This document shows positions 21,468 to 31,499 of a stretch of 64,000 nt of DNA, in pieces. The DNA lies in NCBI RefSeq assembly GCF_024679095.1, contig NW_026110862.1, positions 1 to 64,000 on the forward strand. The letters are read 5' to 3'. The translations under genes and the position numbers were made by a program. Position 1 is the stretch's first letter, and every line of letters starts with the position of its first letter. Below the pieces are notes generated by a model. That model searched no databases. It had not been told where the DNA came from and saw only the letters and a program-made list of their open reading frames with translations. This stretch comes from Eriocheir sinensis (Eukaryota > Arthropoda > Malacostraca > Decapoda > Varunidae).

Positions 21468-22025
21468 TATGTAAAACACACACTGAAAAATCAAACATTA
21501 GGATAATCTATTTATTCCAAACATAATCTTTTCTGTTATGAAATCATATATTTTCCTTACTTTTTTGCTACGTGGAATTTTCTTTACACCAGTAAAATGT
21601 AGAGTTAAACATTTGGATATTCCAAGGAATGAGTAGAGTTCAGGAACATTATTTTTCATATTGTTATGAGGGGACAATTTTTCTTTAATTATAAATCTTA
21701 ATAAAATTTACTTTTTAACATTACTTGCCATAAAAGGCACATTGGATCTTATAATTTGAAAGTAAAATGTCACAAAACTTTATTTATTTTTCAAGTCTGT
21801 TTTCTTTTAATTTTGCATTTATACTTATTACCTCATCATTTTTAATTTATTACCTGGTACCATTACAAGGCATCTGCAATTATAATAAATACAAATTTAC
21901 ATACAAATTGTTTTTATACCCCTTTTTGCAAAGGTTTACAGAAAGTGTGTTTCGGGCCACATATGTACCAATACGCAACAAGTGAAACATCTGCTCGGTA
22001 CACCGGTGGCCCAATACGCGGTTAA

Positions 22026-22519
22026 CCGCGATTTAGGGATCGACTTCCAAGTCATATCATTCCCCGATCAAAAATTGGACAAAACGATAATCTGAACCAT
22101 GAAGCCGCATCAGAAACTACAAAACCTGATCACCATAACACTGTAAATCATAAAAGTTAACAAACAAAAATCATAAGAAAAAAAAAAACATCAATAAAAA
22201 ATGAAACGACAAAACTGAAAAAAAAAAAGAATAAAATTTAACAAACTGAAACATATCTGGGAAACGGAGGGGGAACACGCCTTCTTAAAAAAAATAAAAA
22301 AAAAAAAATCCAAAACCAAAGCACATCACAAAGCTATAAGATAAAATTGAGGACATAGACTATACCTGCGCGTGACCTCGGTGCTCATCTCCGTCCCATT
22401 GGCCCTTTGAGCAGAAATAGAAACAGAGAGCATAATAAATCCAGGAAGCGTCACATGGACATACTTTCTGGAACCTTATGATACTTTCTGCCGGGAGGAG
22501 CGTTTTTGTGTGGTGATGC
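22026..22519. other. A-rich stretch, no gene seen
   Basis: Poly-A runs at 22170-22310 are followed by a short inverted piece of SINE family A near 22360-22410 (GGTGCTCATCTCCGTCCCATT). No coding sequence is recognised. Confidence 0.5.
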
Positions 22520-22702
22520 AAGCCACTGGACCAGACGGAGAATGAAAATGAGATGGTATGGGCATGTATCCAGATCAACAGGACTTACCCAAAGCCATTC
22601 TACAAGGAACAGTGCGAGGAGGCAGAAGGAGAGGAAGACAGAGAAAGTGATGGGAGGACAACATGAGTGCATGGATCGGCCTTGCACCCAGCAGCTGCCT
22701 AA

Positions 22703-23005
22703 AGGGGCTATTACAGTGGGCAAATTTTCCGTGGATCTTCAGTCAAACTACGATTTTCGCTGGCGTGGTTCTCATATTTCCGTGGTTTTCTGACGTGTCC
22801 ACGATTTTCCAAAGCTACGGTAGATTTCACTGAAGGACGACGGTATTACTCACCATCATCATCATCAGCAAGAACAAGAAACAAATGAGAACCAGGCTAG
22901 CGGAGAACCAGGCTAGCGGAGAACCAAGCTAGCGGAGAACCAAGCTAGCGGAAATCGTGGTTTGACTGAAGATCCACGGAAAATTTGCCCAGTGTAATAG
23001 CCCCT
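22703..23005. mobile_element. MITE with long terminal inverted repeats and TAA target duplication
   Basis: The 303-base element starts AGGGGCTATTACAGTGGGC and ends with the inverted sequence GCCCAGTGTAATAGCCCCT. The repeats extend about 55 bases with three or four mismatches. TAA flanks it at 22700-22702 and 23006-23008, as expected of PIF/Harbinger elements. Inside, a 16-base unit, GAGAACCAGGCTAGCG, is repeated four times at 22887-22950. There is no coding capacity. Confidence 0.85.
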
Positions 23006-23081
23006 TAAGAGAGTCTGAGAACCAAGAGGAATAGAGGAAGCTGGTTGCGAAGTCTTCTGTGGCGCCCCAACGTTTTCTTTA

Positions 23082-23294
23082 GGCCCCGTTCACACTGTGC
23101 CGACTCTGGGCCACGACAACCCAGCGACTTTTAGGTCCCCCTCACACTGTACTGAATCAACATCCGGCGACCGTTTCTAGACCTCTTTCTGACCATGTGC
23201 GACCCTTTCACATCAACATTTCACACCCAAGACCTCGTCTACCCAGAGTCGCTGGGTTGTCGTGGCACAGAGACGGCACAGTGTGAACGGGGCC
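23082..23294. mobile_element. Harbinger-like MITE with TTA target duplication
   Basis: The 213-base element has inverted repeats of about 47 bases beginning GGCCCCGTTCACACTGTGCC, with TTA at 23079-23081 and 23295-23297. The terminal sequence and 3-base TWA duplication are typical of PIF/Harbinger MITEs. A broken copy is at 8398-8456. Confidence 0.85.
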
Positions 23295-23340
23295 TTAGTA
23301 AGACTCTGGGAGTGGTGAGGACGTAAGCCACCCTGCACCT

Positions 23341-23639
23341 CTCTTTGTTAACCGTTTACCGTTGATGAGGTTACAGGCCCTGCTCCGCCGCTGATGCAGC
23401 GCTTTCGAGGGCCGTCAACAATTGCAATGTTAGCCTCAACAATAATCTTCGATGCACTTATTCTCAAACGTCGTAGTGAGTGAGTGAACGTCTTAATTGC
23501 TTTCACGAATAATATCACAATTATACATTTGTTCCGTTTTCATGTCTGATATTATCGTTATAGTATCACAGATATCCAACGATTATTCCCAACACATTGA
23601 ACATTCATCACACACAATTTATCTGTGAGTACAAACACT
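23341..23639. other. No gene seen
   Basis: Mixed sequence between the LINE tail and the ORF1 remnant; nothing recognisable. Confidence 0.5.
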
Positions 23640-24690
23640 GATTAATAGCCATGATCAGTTATGTTACGAATTCTCTCAATTTCAGTCTGGAGAACTACAC
23701 AACACTGATCAGTCGCTGAGTGGTTGATTTCAGGCTTCTTGTACCTCACACAATTTATTCATTTCTTCTCAGCCATGGAGCAGTCCTTCGATTTATGATC
23801 GCCAGAGCATTTGAAACATTTTTGGGCTTCCCCATTTCTCTAAGCAGTGCAGTTGGCCTCAAGATGGCCATATCTCTGACAGTGATAACATATAATTGCA
23901 TGGCATCGTCTCTCACTGTGTATATTCTCCATTCTAATTTTAACTTGTCATGATTCCTGTGAATCAGCTCTCTCACAGTTGGGTCACACCTCAATATGTA
24001 GTGCATCGTGCCGCCAGCTGCAGGTTTACTGAAAATCAGCTCAATCTAATTCTCAACACCCTTAATTCTGTGTAAGAACTCATTGCGGTCTAAGATGATC
24101 TCCTTTATTTTTTTCCTTGGTCTCCTCTTTATGCACATTGCATATCATGGTCTTTGGTTACATATTACCAACACTCTTGGTACTAATTTGCTCAATAGAC
24201 TCCAATTTTGGGGCTGCCTCATTCGTCATGTTCTCATCATCAAAGTTCATTATAATATTACCTCCATGAGTGAATCTTGAATAAGTAATCTGAATGCCTT
24301 GTAATGCCTGGGAGACTTCACTTTTTAACTCAGTAGCCTTTTTATCTTGCTCAGAGGCCTTAACAACAAGTAGATTTTCCTGAACATTCCTCCTGCGTTT
24401 GGTAACATCAGGCCAGCTTGTACCCGCTGACTCTGCATAAATTAGCGCGCTGCAACACCTCAGCAACCTCCCCAAGCTCTTCTTTCACACTCATAGCGTG
24501 AGACTCAACTTCTTCCTTTACCCTGATATTTCCTTAGATAATTCTTGCTTGAATTCATCCAATTTCTCCACAATTTTGGTAGCCAGAGATGCTTTATGAA
24601 GGCATGGGTTGCAAACCCAATTAATTTTCGGGATATTCTCCTGCTCAATTCCAGACATGTGGACACATTTCACATGACACCATCTAGGAC
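23640..24690 (-). pseudogene. LINE ORF1 with PHD-like finger and two zinc knuckles
   Basis: Read from 24690 on the minus strand, there is a PHD-like end (WCHVKCVHMSG, then WVCNPC), a helical region (KIVEKLDEFKQELSKEISG), a middle domain (GIQITYSRFTHGGNIIMNF) and two zinc knuckles, CYHCQRYGHLEANC and CFKCSGDHKSKDC at about 23890-23790. Stops and shifts break the frame at least three times. The layout is that of an RNA-binding ORF1 protein of a CR1/Jockey-related LINE. No ORF2 follows. Confidence 0.68.
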
Positions 24691-24789
24691 ACAAACAGCA
24701 GCCAATCTACGTCCGCTCAGCTCTTACTTACTACACTTGCCTTCCCACAACGTCGTACAGAGGTAGTGAAATTAGGCATGACCATTGCA

Positions 24790-24792
<3 letters not shown>

Positions 24793-24845
<53 letters not shown>
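24793..24845. repeat. (TG)n microsatellite
   Basis: Uninterrupted TG dinucleotide tract. Confidence 0.97.
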
Positions 24846-24847
<2 letters not shown>

Positions 24848-24919
24848 CTTTACCAGGTTACATTTTGCATCTTCGTATCTTGAGAAAAATATAAAACGTG
24901 TTATTTTTTTCTTCTGTAT

Positions 24920-25300
24920 CTTTTTTTTTTTTTTTTTTTTTAACGTTGTTGCCTATTGCGCCGGTAGGCATCTTCCCGGTGGGGCCTGATGGTCGGCCCA
25001 AGGCTTCTTCCAGGTGGGGCCTGATGGTCGGCCCAGCCCGTTCTGGCGCAGCCGAGTGTTTATAGTGGCGCCATCTTGCATTGGCTCATGCTGCCCCCCG
25101 GAACTCGTTCTTGATTCGCTTGGACGGCTTCCTCTAGAGTCCGGGTTGATGGGTGGTCTTCAGGACAGCATGTGGGTAGTTTTAAGCCACTCGGCGGTGA
25201 CTGAAAAATCCGAGTGGTAGCGTGAGGATTCGAACCCGCGTCGTCCATCACGCGGCGAATGTGGGTCCAGTACGCTATCACTTCGGCCACCGCCTACCCA
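24920..25300 (-). mobile_element. SINE family B, with an internal duplication
   Basis: Poly-T at about 24920-24942 marks the tail. CGCCGGTAGGC and then GAGTCCGGGTTGATGGGTGG lead to the inverted tRNA head with the B box at about 25230. Near 24970-25035 a block of about 40 bases containing GGTGGGGCCTGATGGTCGGC is present twice, unlike other copies. Confidence 0.8.
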
Positions 25301-25383
25301 ATATAATTGGTATAATTGGTCGGTGTTCGCAGACGCTTCCACCTCAAACATCAACTCTTTCTCATGGCCGAAAAGGAGATTGG

Positions 25384-25480
25384 TCGGGTTCTCGTGAGTG
25401 TTTTTTCACCTTCACGGCACAGAAGCTTTGTTAAACTACCACCAGGCTCATGAAACTACCAATAGAAATGTCAACAGTCT
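25384..25480. repeat. Single unit of the 112-116 bp repeat found at 30675-31007
   Basis: It contains GGGTTCTCGTGAGTG and AAACTACCACCAGGCTCATG, the landmarks of the array that flanks the other end of the Penelope-like element. Confidence 0.75.
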
Positions 25481-25529
25481 GCGTAAATAAAACCCGTGCA
25501 CACTGGCAGACGATAAAGGTATATTTTTA

Positions 25530-25572
25530 CCAAACAGTTTCGGTGGACACTGCAACCATATTCAGTGGTGTG
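25530..25572 (-). ncRNA. Hammerhead-ribozyme-like core at the end of a Penelope-like element
   Basis: On the minus strand CTGAATA is followed by GGTTGCAGTGTCCACC, which can pair at its ends, and then GAAAC. Hammerhead ribozymes have CUGANGA, a stem II hairpin and GAAA in this order, and they are known in the terminal repeats of Penelope-like elements. One core base differs from consensus, so activity is doubtful. This is inferred from motif order and context only. Confidence 0.4.
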
Positions 25573-25683
25573 AAGGAAGGACAGAAGTAGGTATAATGAT
25601 TAACAGTTCTTGTATACAAAAAGGAACGGGTAAATATGGAAAGGGCAGGACAGGGAGGGGTGGGCAGACCTTTACTCGTCAGG

Positions 25684-26795
25684 TCAAACAGAGGGAAGTA
25701 AGGTCACCTCCCCGCCCCAACGCTGCCACTGACAGATGGAGGGATTAAGGGGGGTGGGAAGAAACTTCTCCACCAGTGACCTCATTACCGGATCTAGCTT
25801 GAAATTACCGTCCCACAAATTAAAAGTGTAATGTTTCTTTATACACATTGCCTCAATAACCTTACGTCTTTTGTAATCGTTACATTTATACAACATATGG
25901 CTGCTACTTTCCCAGGAAATCATATGATTTGTTATTTTCCATATGTTTAAGAATATCATTATTATCGTTACCTGTTCTAACAGCATACTTGTGTTCTTTG
26001 ATGCGTGTGTTGAGATCTCTACTTGTTTCGCCAATATAAACTAGTTCACTATCTTCACAAGGGATTTTATAAACACCAGCTGCAGATGACACAATACTTT
26101 TGTTCTTGACTAACATGGTTTTGAATGTATACATTTACATGCTATATCAAGCCCAAGTTTGTGACACGCTGGTTTAATGTTTTGCAGTTCAGCTACATAT
26201 GGTAAGGACAGAAAATGTTTTTCCTATGGGAGGGAGCTCTGGGCACAAAATATGATTTTCTTGCTTTTAAGTATGCTTGTTTTATAAGACAATCTGGATG
26301 TTTTAGGTTACGGAAGATCCTCCATATATTATTATTTTCTTCCGGCAAGTGCTGTGAGCTACAAATGCTTGAGGGTCTGAGAAACATTGAGGAAATGACA
26401 GACAATTTTATGGAGCGGTGATGACTGGAGAAATAATGTATGAATAAGTTGCAGTTTGTAGGTTTTTAATATCCCGTGAAGCTGAGTGTGTTATTAGTTT
26501 TTTTTTTTTTTATGAAAATATCTAGGAATGGAAGCCTGTCATTTACTTTCCATTCAACTTTGATTTTATGGAAAGGGCGAGGGTGTTTAATTGGGCAAAG
26601 GATTCGTCAAAATTATTTTGGGTTGAAGGCCAGAACAAGAAAATGTCATCGACGTAACGAAACCAAATTAATAGTGGAGGTGAAATGCTTGGCAAAAGCT
26701 CAGTTTCAAAATATTCCACATATAAGTTACTTAATACTGGAGATAAAGGGGAACCATACCAAATCAGAATCCTTTAATTTCCATAAAAATGGCTA
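25684..26795 (-). pseudogene. Penelope-like element, 3' half: RT C-terminal part and GIY-YIG nuclease
   Basis: From 26795 on the minus strand the RT reads SPLSPVLSNLYVEYF, then WFRYVDDIFLFWP with the YVDD active site at 26659-26645. A shifted frame follows. Further on is the GIY-YIG endonuclease: GVYKIPCEDSELVYIGETSR and RIKEHKYAVR at about 26080-25980, continuing to a conserved C-terminal Glu/Lys region near 25860. The nuclease nicks target DNA in this class. Several shifts and stops make it inactive. Its 5' half lies beyond the LINE inserted at 27000-29997. Confidence 0.85.
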
Positions 26796-27075
26796 TTCTG
26801 TACATATAGAACATAAGATATACATTCACTAGAAACATTGGTATAGAAAACTAAAAATATAGGTATCAAACTAGATATACAGGTATCGATGGAAAACTAA
26901 TAATATACGAAAAATACGAGAGGTAAAAAGACTGGGAGACTAACAGAGAGCTAATCTAGAATATCAAGAAACTTGTATCTGAGTGTAGCCTTAAGGACCG
27001 ACTTGGCTTATAAATGTGTTACACCATCGTTAATGAGGAAGTCCTTCAAACGTTTTTTTGAAGCCGGACAGTGTG

Positions 27076-29217
27076 CTAGTCTGTGACGTGTGGGGGCTGG
27101 GCGTTCCACACTCTGGGGCCCAAGACGGTGAGGGAGCGCCCGCCGGTGTCTGTGCGGGTGAGAGTTACGTGTGGTCTGTGTTGGTGTCGTGTTGTGCAGT
27201 TGTGGCGTGTGACTTCGTTGTGTGTGGGGAGGTGCATGTACCACTCGGGAAACATTTTGTTTTGTATCTTATACACATGGACGGCGACATAAAAAAAAAA
27301 AAAAAAAAACTTATTGTCCGTTTTGAGCCACGAAGGGAGTAGCGTGGTCAGATCGCCTTGCTCCACCGGCACATATCTTAGCAGGGAAGTTTTGTAGTTG
27401 CTGAACTCGGCGTAGCAGCGTGCCGTTGGTGGTGCCGTACACCGGGAGGCAGTAGTTCACAGCACTGCGGGCGATGGACTCTACCACTGTTTTCCTGGTC
27501 TCACTTTCAAATTTATTCTTGACTATGCTTAAGAACAGTAAATGGCCCATGACTTTCTTATACATTTCGTGGATGTGCACATCAAAGTTCATGTGACAGT
27601 CTATCGTGACACCAAGGTTCTTTACTTGTGTGTTGGGAGTAATGGAAATATTATCAAAGGTAAGTTTAGTGTCTGAAGGTATTTTTCTGATGATAGGTCA
27701 GGTGCCAATGAATATACACTGTGTTTTATTTGAGTTTAACATTAAGCCGTTAGCATTAAAGTAAGCCTTGAGGTCTGGAAGGTCTGGAAGAGCGTCTGCA
27801 GAGCCGGTGTGCACCAGTTGTGTGCCGTCAGCGTACTGTATAACCTCACAGTCTGTGATCGCTTCCCGGAGGTCATTGACGTAAATATTAAAGGGGATTG
27901 GGCCCAACGCTGATCCTTGAGGGACTCCGAAATTATTAGTTGCTGTTTTTTCTATTGTGTTATTGATTTTTACCACTTGGCTTCTGTCATTCAGATAATG
28001 GCTGAACAAGAAGGTGTCTTCTTGTGCTTTGGCGAGCTTTTCAAGAAGTGTATTATGATGTACGCTGTAGAAGGCTTTGGAGAGGTCTAGGAGCGTGACT
28101 AGTGACAGTTAGAGTACAGCTCATTAGTAACGGTGGTTAGGGCTGTTTCTGTAGAGAGCTTGGGCCTGAAACCGTATTGACTTACAGAGAGAATTTGTTC
28201 ACTGTGGAGAAAGACAGTCAGCTGTTGGGCGACGATTTTTTCTAAGACTTTTGATAGGATTGGCAACAGCGAGATAGGACGATAATTGTTTATGTCATTG
28301 CGGTCACCGCTTTTAAAGATGGGAGTGATCGTAGCGTGTTTCCATGCAGAGGGAAATTTTCCTGTTGCAACTGAGGTGTTTATTATTGTTGTTAGGTAGT
28401 AAATGGTGAAGGGAGTCTTTTATGTGGCGGAGTGATATACCGTCTGAGCTCACGGAGTTGGTGTTTTTGAGGTGTTTTATAGTTAGAGTTACTGTGTTCG
28501 TGTCGACCGGCTCAGGTCGGAAAAGATGTTCGTGAACTGCGTTATGGTGTGATGCCTCTTGATCCGAATTGACATGTCTTAGACGGCCCCGCGTTCTCTC
28601 GTACGTTTGCTTCCCAACAGAAGCAAAATGTTCATTTAGTTTTTCAACCTTTTCGAGGTCATTGTCATGTCCAAAGCTATTATTGATGCTCTTTTTACTG
28701 GGCACGATGTTTCTTATTACACGCCAGGTTGCAGATATATTGCCTTTACAGTTTTCAAACTTTTGTATAGTAGTCTCGCTGAGCGTTTTGTATTAGAGCC
28801 TTTACTCGATTGCGTTCTTGCCTGTATTACTCCTGAAGCTCTGTATTTGAGTATGTTACATTTAAGTCGCGCCTGAAGGGCGTTGCGAGCAGTCATGGCT
28901 GACCGAATGTCAGTGTTTATCCACGGGGCGAACGGCTTGTTTATTTTAGTACTGATAATGGGGGCGCATTCATCGAGGCAGCGAGTGAAGACTGTCATCA
29001 GTATGTTGAGTTGAATGTCAATGGCGTCTGTATGATAGATGTTATTAAGTTCTGATGTGTGACCTAACATGGCATTGCAGAGCACGTCTTTACTGTATGC
29101 ACCCATGTGACGGAAGCTCTTCAATGTTGCCACACGTTTTGGCTCATTAATGTCGATCGTTGCGGTTATAAGGTAGTGGTTGGCAATAATACTTGGCGTT
29201 ACGTCCGCATGTAGCAC
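27076..29217 (-). pseudogene. LINE linker, reverse transcriptase and C-terminal tail, active site altered
   Basis: The linker (29217-28717) has KPFAPWINTDIRSAMTARN. The RT begins near 28500 with DTNTVTLTIKHLKN and SSDGIS, continues with GVPQGSALGPIPFNIYVNDL (about 27930-27870) and reaches IQYADGTQLVH, where the usual YADD is YADG. That change removes one of the two active-site aspartates. The thumb and tail (VVESIARSAVNYCLPVYGT, then GGRSLTVLGPRVWNAQPP) follow. Frame breaks occur at about 28710, 28310, 27690 and 27310. Confidence 0.78.
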
Positions 29218-29226
29218 GGTGTTGCG

Positions 29227-29800
29227 TTAATGCATGGTCACTATGACATCCAGGAGGGTTGCTGACTGTGAGGTTATACGAGTAGGCTTGTCAACAATTT
29301 GGTGGAGTTTGTTCATGCTAATTATTGTACTGAGCTTATTGCCTGTCACTAATAGGTCATCATTGAGGTCACCTAGCATGTACAGACACTTATTTTTCAA
29401 ATACATGCCCCGTAAGGTGTTGTTTATGTAGTCGGAGGTGTCTTGGGGTGCTTTAGGGTGTCGGTACACACATCCTACAATAACAAGGTAGTTTTCTGCA
29501 CTGGATACTGAGCCACACGTCCTCCACTCCACTGGGCCTGTCCGCGTTACTAGTGATCACATTCGTGGCGAGACAGTCCTTCACGTACACGCTCACGCCT
29601 CCTCCATAGTCCTTGTCACACCTATACACATTGTAGCCCGGGATGTAAATGTAGTCGTCCGGGGCGTGAGGGAGGAGCCAAGATTCGCTAACACATAATA
29701 TGTCAATGTTTCTACTTACTATTACGAGTCGTAACTCTGCGATATTGGCAAAGAGAGATCTTGCATTTATATGTTCGATTACAAGACTGTCCTTTTGCTT
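29227..29800 (-). pseudogene. LINE endonuclease domain
   Basis: Read from about 29765: SLFANIAELRLVIVSRNIDI, SESWLL, YNVYRCDKDYGGGVSVYV, then VGCVYRHP and YMLGDLNDDLL, DVIV. This is the apurinic-type endonuclease of LINEs with its Asn-Asp motif. At least one shift is present near 29530. Confidence 0.75.
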
Positions 29801-29829
29801 AGCATGCTCTGCGGCAGTGTCTTCCTCGC

Positions 29830-29997
29830 CTAGGGACTACGCACTGTGATGATGGCACAGTCTACTTTATGTCCGTAATTGTGACAGTAGGTGCACTTTA
29901 TCCTGTGGTCATATCGGCACCTAGACTGGTTATGGTTATGTTCACCGCAATTGTAGCATCCTCCGCGATGCCTGACCGCTCCACTGACCATGCGCTG
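29830..29997 (-). pseudogene. End of LINE ORF1: two CCHC zinc knuckles
   Basis: The frame contains CYNCGEHNHNQSRC and CTYCHNYGHKVDC and then stops. It is the 5' boundary of the inserted LINE. Confidence 0.72.
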
Positions 29998-30665
29998 CAA
30001 GTAAAATTCATCAACAAAAGAGAAAGCGTTAGAACTTACACATAATTTTACGAGTTCAATGAATGCGTCAACAGGCATACCCAGGTCAATGTGGCAATTT
30101 TCGTGACAAAAACTCCAGTACATCGTCGATAGGAACTTTTGTGACAAGGAATCTACATCAAAGCTACCAGTTTTCCGGAGAAAAGATTCAATTCTTTATT
30201 TTTGTTGATGAAATCTGTGTAATTCTTCACATGAGCCCCAGATATTGTGCCGACGAGGGGTGATAATTTGTTGGCAAGAAATTTAGGAAGTTTGTATGCG
30301 AACGAACCACATTGTGAGATAATCGGGCGAAGGGGAATATTATCTTTGTGAGTTTTGGGTAAGCTGCAGATGTATGGCAATTTTTGGTTAATTTGAACAA
30401 AGTTATTGGCATCAATATTGGGTACATTGTGTAGCAGTTCTCTCACTTTCTACTAAATGCTGAGGTTAACATCTTTAGGGGTAATGACCTAAGTTTTTTG
30501 TAGATGCTGGTATCACTCAGAAGGTTGTTCATTTTGGTAATATAGCCATTCTTGTTGAGGATAACTACAGTGTTACTCTTGTCAGCTTTGGTGATGAAAA
30601 TATCTTCTGCCAGTGTGGGTTTTATTTACATCAAGAAGATCACGTCAATGTGATTAGCCCAGTCT
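29998..30665 (-). pseudogene. Penelope-like element, 5' half: RT N-terminal part
   Basis: On the minus strand from 30640: AEDIFITKADKSNTVVILNK, LLSDTSIYKKL, then LPYICSLPKTHKDNIPLRPI and ISQCGSFAYKLPKFLANKLS, HVKNYTDFINKN. These are the opening motifs of a Penelope RT. It ends with SFVDEFYLQ at 29998, exactly where the protein should run on to the SPLSP motif found at about 26750. The two halves make one element split by a LINE. Confidence 0.85.
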
Positions 30666-30674
30666 GTCAACAGT

Positions 30675-31007
30675 CGGGTTCTCGCGAGTGCTGTTTTTTT
30701 CAGATTCATGGTACATAAACTTTGTCACACTACCATCAGGGTCATGAAATTACCAACAGAAATGCCCACAACTCTTACGAGAGCCTTATTCGGGTTCTCA
30801 TGAGTGCTATTTCACCTTCATGGCACAGAAGTTTTGTCTAACTACCACCAGGGTCATGGAACTACTAATGGAAATATTTACAACTCTTACGAAATTCTTA
30901 GTTGGGTTTTCGTTAGTGCATTTTCCCGTCCATGGCACAGATAGAAGCTTTGTTGAACTACCACCAGGGTCATGAAACTACCAAAAGAAATATTCACAAC
31001 TCTTAAG
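30675..31007. repeat. 112-116 bp tandem repeat, three units
   Basis: Units start near 30676, 30792 and 30904 with GGGTTCTCGTGAGTGC-like sequence and contain CTACCACCAGGGTCATG. The array abuts the 5' side of the Penelope-like element, and a single unit lies beyond its other side at 25384, so it may be part of the element's terminal repeats. Confidence 0.85.
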
Positions 31008-31021
31008 CCTTATCGATTGGG

Positions 31022-31470
31022 CACGCTTGGCCGTCAATAAGTTTAACTCCTTGAATGCGGATTTCCTACAGTCAGACACCACCAAGCTACTGGAATGGAG
31101 CAAAGAGTGGCTGTTACAATTCAATGAAGAGAAATGTAAAGTTCTGCACCATGGGAAGGGATATCCAGCACGCCAATACCACATGGGAAACACTCCACTA
31201 ACCACCACAAAGGCAGAGAAAGACCTGGGAGTGTATGTTACCAGGCTACCAGTGAAGGGATATCCAGCACACCAATACCACATGGGAAACACTCCACTAA
31301 CCACCACAGAGGCAGAGAAAGACCTGGGACTATATGTTACCAGGCTACCAGAGAAGGCCAAATCCGTGCCAATCGCAGCGGACGGGTTAAGAATAAGGCC
31401 CATGGTGTCACGTATCGTTAATTCTCTAGTTTTACCGGCACACTATACACAAACAAAAAAGTATCGTCAC
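31022..31470 (+). pseudogene. LINE RT thumb remnant with in-frame 99-bp tandem duplication
   Basis: The frame encodes LQSDTTKLLEWSKEWLLQFN, EEKCKVLHHGKG, then a segment YPARQYHMGNTPLTTTKAEK through YVTRLP that is immediately repeated with few changes. The repeat period is 99 bases (31156 to 31255), exactly 33 codons, so the frame is kept. The remainder decays into unrelated sequence. Confidence 0.75.
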
Positions 31471-31499
31471 TGTGGGGTTCGACGAGTTTCACACTGAGC

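Larger units (their letters stand above)
19481..22025 (+). mobile_element. piggyBac-type DNA transposon
   Basis: A piggyBac transposase is flanked by TTAA at 19481-19484 and 22022-22025, the target duplication used by this superfamily. The right terminus reads inward CCGCGTATTGGGCCACCGG. A 16-base subterminal inverted repeat, TTGCGTATTGGTACAT, occurs at 19541-19556 and inverted at 21963-21978. The very end on the left matches the right only weakly, so the exact outer borders are provisional; the inner repeat is exact. Total length is about 2.5 kb, usual for an autonomous piggyBac. Confidence 0.65.
22520..23340 (+). mobile_element. LINE C-terminal tail interrupted by two MITEs
   Basis: The plus strand encodes RWYGHVSRSTGL, then after a shift KAILQGTVRGGRRRGRQRK and WEDNMSAWIGL, the end of a common animal LINE polyprotein. 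The frame is cut at 22702 by the first MITE, resumes at 23009 (ENQEE, then KLVAKSSVAPQR), is cut again at 23081 by the second MITE, and ends after 23298. Removing both insertions and their 3-base duplications restores a continuous tail. Confidence 0.72.
26800..29997 (-). mobile_element. CR1/Jockey-superfamily LINE inserted into the Penelope-like element
   Basis: The minus strand carries, in order, the end of ORF1 with two zinc knuckles, an endonuclease, a reverse transcriptase and a C-terminal tail (RSLTVLGPRVWNAQPPHVTD at about 27130-27080). It is bounded at 29997 by FYLQ of the Penelope RT and on the left by the continuation of that RT, so it is one insertion of about 3.2 kb. It is 5' truncated within ORF1. 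Frames are broken at several points. Confidence 0.82.
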
